From assembly GCA_024449915.1 (NCBI GenBank), contig JAMZAV010000640.1, forward strand, positions 186,001 through 250,000: a DNA stretch of 64,000 nucleotides. Reading direction: 5' to 3'. Source of the DNA: Sweltsa coloradensis (taxonomy: Eukaryota; Arthropoda; Insecta; Plecoptera; Chloroperlidae). The notes beneath the pieces are model-generated. The model saw only the letters and a program-made list of their open reading frames with translations, was not told where the DNA came from and searched no databases. Positions 10,187-19,168 of the stretch are shown piece by piece (the stretch's first letter is position 1; every line of letters begins with the position of its first letter). The position numbers and the translations under genes were made by a program.

Positions 10187-10726
10187 TAGGGATGTCAACA
10201 ATAATTGTATATTGATAATATCGATTATCAATATTATCGTGACGTAGGTGGCTGTATCGCGATAATCGTACAATATCAATATTAGCGATATTGTGATAAT
10301 TATTAATTCAGTAGCGTATACACGTTTATATGACTACTAACCGACGCTGCTACAACTACGTTTTTCTTCTGAATTCTGGATTTCATGGAATTCCCACGTC
10401 TCAAAATAAGTTTTTTCTGCTCGCGATCTATTTGACAATACCACTCCCGCCCCCCTTCCCCTCCCATAACACCGCCTACTCTCTCTCGCACATTCGCTCG
10501 TGGGAGGGGCCCGTAATAGGTGGGGGCCAATCCGAAGAACAGCGTTGAGATGGCGCACAATTCAAATTGACGCAATTGCGAGAAAAATGATTTTTATTCC
10601 GATATATCGTGATATTATTACAAATGGCCGTATCGGCGAAATATTTTTTGAACACAATATTATCGCAATATTATTTTATTTTGGTGCAATTATCGATACC
10701 AATTTTCATATCGTTTCACATCCCTA
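10187..10726 (+). mobile_element. hAT-like MITE, TIR TAGGGATGT
   Basis: The termini are TAGGGATGTCAACAAT and, inverted, TAGGGATGTGAAACGAT. Subterminal regions are dense in TATCGATA/ATATCG words on both sides. The flanks GTTTAAAC and GTTAAATT match at 5 of 8 positions, a worn 8-bp duplication. The centre is G/C-rich. The several short open frames here are not supported as coding. Confidence 0.65.
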
Positions 10727-11369
10727 GTTAAATTTTAAAAAAATACAATTTTTCAATAAGTCAGCGCCCAGCGGCATCTGTCGTGTATCATTTCAATTTG
10801 TCATTATTTTGTCTGAAATCTGCAATTAGTTAAACTGATATCCGATAGGTAGAGCCAGTGCAGAAGTCTAATAATAGATTCCAGGTTTAAATAAATAAAT
10901 AAATAAATTTTATTTAGAGTCTACCCATTAGTCTCTATTAACTCATATTGTTGTAAATGACAAACTAAATATTGACATTTGGCCCAATGTAGATGTAATG
11001 GCTTTCTAGAATATGTTGTGTATTTTAACACAAATCCTGACAATGTTACCTATTTACAGCTATGTTTTATCATTTAACTTTTTCAGGAAGAACAGACTGG
11101 TACCATTTCCATGTCTCTCTTTTATTATGTATGTGTATTATAATAGGTAACATCACGGAACCAAGAAAGTATCACGTAGGTAGTTTCTGAAAATATGTAA
11201 AATTTGAAAGATACCAATGTTAAAATGTTCTTTAATTTCTTATCATTATTTCTTAATCATTTCTCTTATTCACATTCCTAAAATCTTAACTTATCACTAT
11301 TATGGTAAAAGTGTATACATAATTTAATTAACACAAGGTTTACATTAAATAAGTCTCTTGTCACAAAGT
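10727..11369. other. spacer with a SINE tail fragment
   Basis: 10892-10938 is an (AAAT)n run followed by TTTATTTAGAGTCTACCCA, the tail of the SINE family described at 9.3 kb in minus orientation. The remainder is AT-rich and featureless. Confidence 0.5.
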
Positions 11370-11446
11370 CTCACTCAAGTCTTATTCTTGTTTAGAGTGT
11401 GATAAGAAGTTTACTTTTTCATCTAACCTTGCATACCATAAGCAAA
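11370..11446 (+). pseudogene. isolated zinc-finger fragment split by a hAT insertion
   Basis: Translation gives the YSCLECDKKF knuckle followed by SSNLAYHKQ, a YSC-type finger of the local family. The matching linker remnant resumes at 12394 after the transposon and its duplicated TAAGCAAA. It shows that finger DNA once extended or was duplicated 3 kb beyond the copy A array. Confidence 0.7.
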
Positions 11447-12385
11447 TAGGGTTGCCAACTCTGACCACGGGAAAAACCGGCCTTCCATGTAAATTCGTGG
11501 GAAAGGGACCAAGCACGGGGGGCTTGGGGGCCCCCCAACTATAGCGCCGCAGACGAAAATTTTGAAATTCAGCTTTTTAGATTGCATTTGGTGCGTTTTA
11601 GAATAAAGTGGTGGGCTGGATGATATACCAAAACAATGTAGTTTTTGTGCAGTCAAAACTGGAAAACCACCAAAAATAAAAAAGTCACTGAGGTAATAGG
11701 CCTAGATTATAATATTACATCCGCTGATATGCCGAGTATTCATAATTCGAGCAGGCAATGCAATGCAATGGGCATATTTTTATTCATAAGTAAATTAGGC
11801 CTAAGGATAATAAATTCCAAATAAACCACGAATAATTTGTTTTGTCTTAATTTCAATTTGTCATCACGATTCTCAAAGCAGTAAATTAATATTACGTAAA
11901 CAGCATAAACAGATTCAAAGGAATTATGATCAATTAACAAGTTTACTTCTTAATCTTGAATGAGTATTTAGCAGTTGATCTTGCTGCTTGAAGGAGAGTC
12001 TTGTTGGACTTTATTTTTTCGCAGAGAGTCAATTTCATCGTCGGATTCGTGCACAAACTTCCCGTATGAACGGCATTGACAGTGGACTGCAGTGCAGTGT
12101 GGCAGTCTTTGGCCAGCCTACTGCCTTGTTCGCTGTCTGGTGAGAAGGTCGGCGGGTTAGGTCAAGGGGAAGTGGAAAAGAGCAATGTTTACTAATTTAG
12201 TGGGATTTGGGAAACGATGATTAGGATGGTTTTTAAATATTTATTTTAGTTTTTTGTGTATATTTAGTAATATTTTTAGTATAATGCGTTATTTACGTAA
12301 AAAAAAACGGCAACACTATTGCCGGTCGAAGGGACTGACCGGCAACCGGCCAAGTGGGGCAAAAGTCGGCCGGTTGGCAACCCTA
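11447..12385 (+). mobile_element. hAT-like element with perfect 8-bp target duplication
   Basis: The termini are TAGGGTTGCCAAC and GTTGGCAACCCTA. TAAGCAAA is duplicated exactly at 11439-11446 and 12386-12393. 8-bp duplications with (C/T)AGGG ends are diagnostic of hAT transposons. No transposase is readable. The left part (about 11500-11665) contains, inverted, the internal module found at 4785, 23190 and 27775. Confidence 0.85.
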
Positions 12386-12418
12386 TAAGCAAACCATTGA
12401 TATTAAACCCCTATAGTA

Positions 12419-12795
12419 GGCTAGATTAGCAGTGTCCAATACTTCCGCACAGGCGCGAGCGTAACAAATTGAAGCGTCGAAAATCCAGTTCAAGATGGCG
12501 ATTTGGCGTTTTAATTTATGCTTTTTCAAAGCAATAAAGTATTTTACTGGATTGTGTGATATGGTTTTAGCTTGTGCAGCATGATATTGAATAAACAGAA
12601 ACAATAAGAAGTTATTGCATAAGGGAATTTAGAAATCATTTGATGTTAAAATCTAGTATGCTCAGCTGTCAAACTGGTGGCCATCTTTAAAAATATTCGG
12701 TCTTCAAATCGCTCCCATTTGATTAACATGTAAACTGTCATTTCAAGATGGCTTCCAATTGTAACGGAAGTGGACCACCGACTGCTAATCTAGCC
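12419..12795. mobile_element. MITE, TIR GGCTAGATTAGCAGT, TA target
   Basis: GGCTAGATTAGCAGT at the left and its exact reverse complement at the right are both bounded by TA, as in Tc1/mariner-type MITEs. The interior includes repeated 'CAAGATGGC' phrases and no protein. Confidence 0.65.
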
Positions 12796-12857
12796 TAACA
12801 GTAGTTAAATATCAATGAAGCAAACACTATATCAGATAAGGATTATACTACTTGACA

Positions 12858-13055
12858 ACCTGTATCCAAGTTTCTCAATTTCATTTATCGAGAAACACTC
12901 TTGTAGGTGTTATTGATTTTTTTGGAAATCAATCCAGAAATGTCAAAATCCATCTCAGCAGCGTATCGAACCCCGGTCTCCCAATTGCGCTTTGACCCCT
13001 AAGCTACTAAGATGGTTAAATTCATAACATCTGGATTGTTGGTGCATTACGCTTA
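12858..13055 (-). repeat. tRNA-derived SINE, copy 2 (minus)
   Basis: The reverse complement of the 13970 SINE: the tail CTGTATCCAAG/GAAATCAATCCAGAAAT comes first, then a B-box GGTTCGATAC complement and an A-box-like GGTAGCTTAGGGG complement. It forms an inverted pair with the next copy around the element at 13261. Confidence 0.65.
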
Positions 13056-13260
13056 CCTATCTTGCAATTCATCACCATCATCATCAATTGCATCATAGTT
13101 TACATTACACAAACCAGTCTGACCAGATCGTTATTGATTGTGCATATATGGAATGAATGTACAGCCTATTTTACAATTTATTATTTCTTGTGAGCTTAAA
13201 TCGCTATGGATTTAGCTCAAAATGTCAACTGCGCGCAAAATACTTGCATTGATATTAAAG

Positions 13261-13960
13261 TGGAACTCTTGTCGCTAAGCGGGTCCAACTTTCAACCACA
13301 CTTTTCCCCCAATAAAATCAATGGAAAACAACTACAAATTAGAAATAAATGTGTAAAAAATTCAATATTAACAATTTATTATTAATCACCACTTTGCAAA
13401 ATTAACAATTACATAGGTGAACACAATATTACTCACAGACTAATTGCACTGTTATTAGTTGATCACGGCGGCCATTTTGGCAAAGTCTCTCCATTCTCCA
13501 CCGTACCAACCAAAACACACCAAACTTACGTTTGTCCTGCGGTCCCTGTCGTGTTTGTTTGTTTGTACCTCATTCTGTTCTGGGGGGCCAGCCCCCCCGC
13601 CCCCGCCGGGGCTCCGCCCTGGACCCCGTCGGGGGCTCCGCCCCAAACCCCCGTGCTATTCGACTATTTAATTGTTTACTTATAAAATAACCACAATATC
13701 GCAAAAAGGTTGGTACACCTACTAAGTAAATGACAATAACAACCAAAATCCAAATGGCGCGTTGATCAGAGTGAGACGACGTTCATGTTCAATAATGTAA
13801 ATTATTTGACATTATTCGTTTAATTCGAGAGTGTTTACTATTAATTACTCACTATACTTACTTAATATTAACTTATTTCTAATTTGAAGTTGTTTTCCAT
13901 TGATTTTATTGGGAAAAAAGTGTGGTTGAAAGTTGGACCCGCTTAGCGACAAGAGTGCCA
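13261..13960. mobile_element. DNA transposon with ~93-bp TIRs
   Basis: The ends read TGG(A/C)ACTCTTGTCGC followed by ~80 further matching bases in inverted orientation, including CTAAGCGGGTCCAACTTTC. The direct repeat TTAAAG flanks it (13255-13260, 13961-13966). The centre has a G/C-rich palindromic patch (GGGGGCTCCGCCCC). No transposase. Superfamily uncertain: the TTAA inside the duplication hints at piggyBac, but the TIRs then become asymmetric. Confidence 0.75.
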
Positions 13961-13969
13961 TTAAAGTGT

Positions 13970-14137
13970 ATTCAGATCTACAATGTTTACCAACAATCCA
14001 GATGTTGTGGAGTTAATCGTCTTGGTAGCATAAGGGTCAAAGTGCCCGACCGGCAATTGGGAGACCGGGGTTCAATACCCCACTGAGATGGATTTTTTAA
14101 TTTCTGGATTGATTTCCAAACAATCTGTATCCAAGTG
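13970..14137 (+). repeat. tRNA-derived SINE, copy 3
   Basis: Best preserved of the family: an A-box-like TGGTAGCATAAGGG, a B-box GGTTCAATACCC at tRNA spacing, then GATGGATTTTTTAATTTCTG and a tail. Pol III-driven and non-coding. Confidence 0.7.
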
Positions 14138-14221
14138 TAATGTTAACAAAATACAAATTAATTTACTTAAATGTTAATTTTTTTTTTTTGGATTTGCTCC
14201 TGGCATGTATAAAGTAGCAAG

Positions 14222-14707
14222 CAGTGTTGGGTAAGTTCCTGCAAAAAAGGAACTTTTAAAAGTTAAGTTACTTGGCCTTCAAAGGGAACTTTTAAAAGTT
14301 ACAGTTCTTCACATAAAAAGGAACTTTTGAGTTCCCGAAATAATAAATGTTCCTGATTAAAAGTTTCTTTTATCAGATATATTATGGTACATAATATTTA
14401 GGTCGCGATTTTTAAACCACATGGTCGCGAGCAAATATGACAGGTTCATTATTCGAGGTTACACGCATCCTAAAAATCATATTCTACTATTTTTTTATCA
14501 ACGATTTCATATCTGTATCAGCTAAATATGTTTTGAAATGAAGAGGCATGGTGGGTTTTGTTATCTCTGAGATAAAGGAATTTTCTAAAAAAATTTTTGA
14601 AAAACTTTTGTGTAAAAAGTTCCTTGACTAAAAATGAAAACTTTTTTCCTTTAAAAAGTTCCCAAAAAAGGAACGCTTTTTTTTTAAAAGCCCCCTACCC
14701 AACACTG
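14222..14707. mobile_element. hAT-like MITE, TIR CAGTGTTGGG
   Basis: The ends CAGTGTTGGGTAAGTTCC and, inverted, CAGTGTTGGGTAGGG enclose repeated AAGGAACTTTTAAAAGTT words in both orientations. The flanking 8-mers GTAGCAAG and GTACCGTA match only in part. No coding capacity. Confidence 0.65.
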
Positions 14708-16570
14708 GTACCGTACAAGGATATCAGGGCGGTGCCCCGTTAATGTTTTTTGCGAGTGTACTTTGGGGGGAGCGTCGAGAAGTTTGACAGGATTTCGGGC
14801 AATTATAAAAGTTCTTTCACAATAGTTCTAAGGCAGTCGTAAAAATGCTAGGCGTTTACAACAATCAGCCTTTTTTTCATTGCTCCTGCGTATTGCGATG
14901 CGCTACAACCAGTTTGGGGAAAGAATAAGCGGGAGGGGGGGGTTTTCCTTGTTCGTGTTTGGGCCGTCTAAGAAATCTTTGTAAAAATTTGGGTTTTTTG
15001 GGAAATTTGTTACACAGAAACCTTACCCCTTGCAGGACGTGTTGTGAACGTTTGATTGAAACACATCTCGGCAATACAAATTTTACGCCTTACCTTGCGT
15101 TAGCCTTTTGGAATAAATGTTTGCTTTACAAATATTCAGAAGTTTAAACCGAGGGGGTGCTGAGTTGCAAACCCTACCATGTGTCTTAGCCCAAGGCACA
15201 TAATACTTTCCCAAGGGTTTGTTCCGAATCACCCTTTGTTTTCTGGTGATTTCCGCGGGGGAATTGTGTCCAGCTTGATTGTGGGTGTTTCCCACTTAAA
15301 TATGTCAGTATTATTTGGTCTTGCTGTCGTTGTTGTCGGCCCCTACAGACTTGGCTTGGTCGGCTTTAAATTTAATGTCTCTTAACTAAAAATCATTTTT
15401 CTGAATACAATTTTAAAAAAATATTATTTTTTTAAAGGAAAAGTCAGGGAAACAAAACCAACTGTTGTACTTTGTAAAAAAGTTTTTTAAGAGGATGGGC
15501 CGTCGCGAATTAAAACCACGCAAAAGTCGAAACTACATTTTTTTTTCGTGAATCTCGAGATCGATGCAAAATTCTAAAAATTAGTCAGCCCGAATGTGGT
15601 TTTTTTAAAAACAATATGATGCAAGAAAAAATATTTAAATATAAAAATTGGGTCGGTTTGTTTTTAAAGATTGCATTTAATTATTACTTCTAACAAAAAA
15701 CTTAATTCCATCACATTAAAAAATTTTTTTCTTGCTTTTATTTGTTTTAAAAAAAAAACCAAAATTGGGTTGAAGCTTTTTTTGGATAGGCCCTATTTTG
15801 CTCGTTCTTGATATATTACAAAAAAAACGTAATTTTCACGTGTTTTAAATTTCGCGACTCCCTCCTTTTTAACGAATTGGGATAGAATTAATAGATAGTT
15901 TAACAAAAAGAAACTAAACTTTTTTTTTAGAGATAACATGATTAAAAAAATCTAAAAATTACCATAAAAAAATAATCTCAATTTGGGCGTACACAATTGT
16001 AAAAACAAAATTTAAATGTGGGTCCTCCTTTTTTGTATTAACATGTAAAACCCTTTGTTTCCCTGTTTGTAGGGTTTACCGCACGAGTGTTTCGGGTCCC
16101 TCATCCCCCGTCTAGATGGTGCTTTTTACCTAACGGTTGAGCGCCCCTTTAACCCAAGTAAACCCAAAATCTCTACGCCGTTTGTACTTTTTTGGGGTTC
16201 CCGCGCCACAGGTCGCTACCACAGCAAGCAGGCGGGGATCTCACACAACAAAAAAACAAGAGGCGTGAAAAACCCCCTTCTTTGTTGCCATCATAACCTT
16301 ATTTTGCGGTTAAAAAAGGTTTGATGGCCTACTGCAAAAGGCTCTCTCAAAAAAAAATTTTATCTTAATTTTGTATTTCCTTTTTTCAACTTTACGTTTT
16401 GCATTCATTTAACTTGATTTGGATTACTTTTTAAACTGTACTAGCCGCGCCTAGCCTAAATAGGTGGCCCTAAACATGGTAAGTTTTTTAATCCTGGGCT
16501 TTGTTTGATCCGAGTGGATAGGCTAGCTAGCCTAGGCCTTAACCTAGCTAGGGCCTAGGCCTAGTCGTAA
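14708..16570. other. degraded repeat-rich stretch
   Basis: T-runs and A-runs dominate. 15320-15412 is a decayed SINE 3' region (CCCCTACAGACTTGGCTTGG). Short open frames at 14.9-15.4 kb have no recognisable domain and odd composition. 16500-16568 is a dense run of CTAGCTAGCCTAGGCC-type palindromes. No gene is supported. Confidence 0.4.
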
Positions 16571-16574
16571 GGTC

Positions 16575-17765
16575 AGCCGGGATGATTGACGCACAGTATA
16601 ACCCAATGGGTTATACTGTGATTGACGTCAACGTGGTGAAACCACTGAGCCAGTAGTATCTATGCACTGGCCATGGGTGAAACGTGGGGACTTTTTCGGG
16701 GGGGTGCTCCCCCATTTTCGTGGGGGATGGCTAATCTCCACCCACAAAAACCCTTTTAAAGTCGCTATTTTTTTTATAAAAAAACTTTCAACGAAAATAC
16801 TTTCGCCAAAAAACGACGTTTAAAGGTTTGAAGGTACTTAAGATTTAAAAAAGCAACTTTAAAAAAGGGTTTTTAGGTGGAGTATTGCCGCTGTATTAAT
16901 AGGGGAGCACACCAACCCAAAAAATACCCAACGTGAACGTGAAACAGGTGGGAACGGGAAAGGAGGCGTTTACGATTGACGGAAATCGGGACCACTTCGT
17001 TAGTCAAATAATGAAATTAAACATAAAATAAAACTCTAGTGCCTAGATATTATGTCCAAGCAGACGGCGTAGGTTTTGTTTTTTCGGTTTTTGTTCTTTC
17101 ACGAGGGAGTGGCCCAATGCATTTGGCAGCGGGGATCCACGAAAACGGGAATGAATTAGAGGCCAAAATTTTGGGCTTACGAACTTTGGCCGCTGCGTTT
17201 TCCCCTTCCCCTTCACTTACCGTCATCATAAAACGCTAAGCTGTGAATGTTGTGTTAAGGCGTTTTTCGATTGACGGCAACGTGGGGCGACGTGAATGGA
17301 GACGTGAACGCGAAAGATAACACATAGCATTCACAGCTTGGCGTTTATGATTGACGGGGAGTGAATGGGAATGAAGAACGGAGCGGTCAAAGTTCGTCAA
17401 GTCCCAACTTTGGCGTCTACATTCACGTTCCGTTTGGCGATATTATCGTCGCGCATGCGTAAATGCTGTGTACTCGCCTCGTGACAGAACAAAAAACAAA
17501 ACAAACATAACTTAGGCCTACAACGTCTGCTTAGATATCTAGGCACTAGGGTTTCATTTGACATTTTAGTTATTGTTTTATTTGACTAACTAAGTTGTCC
17601 CGATTTTCGTCAATCGTAAACGCCTCGCTTTCCATTTCCACCACATTCGCGTTTCCATTCACGTCTCCTTAGTTGACGTCAATCATAAACCAGCCTTTAT
17701 CTTTCGTTTTTCACGTTTCACATTCGCGTTTCACCATGTTCCCGTCAATCGTAAACCGGGCTTTA
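16575..17765. mobile_element. foldback element with reiterated GATTGACG motif
   Basis: The two halves are inverted relative to each other: 16970-17090 pairs with 17500-17640 (GTGCCTAGATAT and AGTCAAATAA blocks), and an inner inverted pair lies around AAGCTGTGAATG and CATTCACAGCTT. GATTGACG or its complement recurs at least eight times, as in 16584, 16620, 16975, 17267, 17350, 17609, 17676 and 17745. Reiterated subterminal words in a foldback structure are typical of transposase-binding arrays. Nothing encodes protein. Ends approximate. Confidence 0.6.
16584..16627. repeat. 29-bp near-perfect hairpin between GATTGACG repeats
   Basis: A palindrome with 14-base arms (CACAGTATAACCCA) and a one-base centre sits at 16592-16620, bracketed by GATTGACG on both sides. 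The sister arm of the foldback element lacks it. It resembles the bare ends of an internally deleted transposon with its target duplication. Confidence 0.7.
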
Positions 17766-18410
17766 CTAGTGACAAGCTTGTTGTACGGCTGCTACAGTAG
17801 GCCTACATTCGGCCTCGTCGCGAACCCAATCATACTTTAGAGATAATAGCTTTGTTTGTTTGTCCTGTTTCAATTACACCAGGTCCAAGTTTGTCACGAA
17901 AACCCGTTTTTCTGTCCTGGTGTAAATGTACCTGTCACAACCCAGAAACATTGTCCTGTTGTAAGTTACCACTACTGCGACTGGAGTAAGAATTTTACAC
18001 CTGCTATTTTAGCAGGAGTGGGTGTAAAACGACAAAATATTGCGCCATTTTTAAAGTTTGTAGTGGCTTGGTTGGTGTCGTGAGAAGCTAAGAAAGAAGC
18101 TAGAAGTTAAAATGGAAAAAGCCGGGCCGAGCAATATCTTTCCCAATGGTTATATGAATCTTCACGGCCTTTCTTAAAAGGGACAATGCCAATTAATCAA
18201 CCGTTAAGCAAAAACCTTAGCCCAGGGCCGACATAACCTAAAACTAGGATAGGTCTGCTTGAAAGACGTTTAGCAATATTATGCACAACAATGTACTAGA
18301 AACCTATTATCTAGGCCAAAATATTTAAAAATATAGTTAGGCCCAAAGCCTATTAGCCTATCATCGTGTGGTATAGCTCTAGGCCTTCGTTGCCTCGTCA
18401 AATGTCAAAA
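17766..18410. other. spacer with a short hairpin
   Basis: 17993-18029 folds into a hairpin (TTTTACACC ... GGGTGTAAAA with an inner CCTGCT/AGCAGG pair). 17847-17867 contains GCTTTGTTTGTTTGTCCTGT, whose complement lies at 22567-22587. No gene supported. Confidence 0.4.
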
Positions 18411-19122
18411 CCAGGGGTGGACAAATTCCCCAAAAAGTTAGGGGCTAGCAACAAATACTTAGGGGCCAGCACTTTCGCGGTATAGCTGGGGTCTGGGGCG
18501 AAGCCCCAGCCGCCGGAGGCAAATTCGGCAAAGGCCAAAAATTTTGGGGTATTGCATAACGTGCGACTGCCTAAAACGCGATTTAAAGCGAATTTGTATC
18601 AATAATAACTTGTGGAAGTAGCTAGCCAATGTTGCATCGATAAATGAAAAACACTCACCAATATGCTGCAAGGTGCTTGTTTTATTAATAATAATTTTTA
18701 GGATGCACTGGTAGGCCTAGTCGCTAAGTTAGTGGTAGTCTGTCGGTGTCCTTGCACATGTCTCTGTCCTTTGGTTTTAAAATACCAGTGTTCCACAGAT
18801 TTTGTTGGATCAAAATTAACAAGATCTGGACCATTCATGTTTATCATTATGAGGTCATTCATGCTGTCATTCATGTTGTCATTCATGTCATGAGAGCTGG
18901 CAACTACCTATGTTCAAGAGGCCGTCTGCTTTGGGTCAAACTACTTTTACGGGCGCGTCAACAAAAATTAAAATTTTGACTAAAATTAAATTAAAATTTC
19001 CAATTGTTAAAAAAAAAAAAAAACTTGAAAAATGTATTTTTTTACTTCTTGATGATTTAGGGGCCAGCATGAAATTTTTACTCGCCCGGGTGAGCGGGCG
19101 ACCGGTAATTGTCCACCCCTGG
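18411..19122. mobile_element. hAT-like element, TIR CCAGGGGTGGACAA
   Basis: CCAGGGGTGGACAA at the left matches inverted TTGTCCACCCCTGG at the right. TCAAAAC occurs immediately outside the left end and two to three bases beyond the right end. AGGGGCCAGCA phrases lie subterminally on both sides. No transposase frame. Confidence 0.7.
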
Positions 19123-19168
19123 ACTCAAAACTGGGTGCAAATATGTTTGTTTGTCCTAGTGGGCCTTT

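Noticed and set aside
13455..13671. Pro/Gly-rich frames on both strands
   Set aside because: They come from the G/C-rich palindromic centre of the transposon at 13261-13960.
14877..15385. Several 60-70 codon frames
   Set aside because: Repeat-derived sequence including a decayed SINE; no splice sites or domain.
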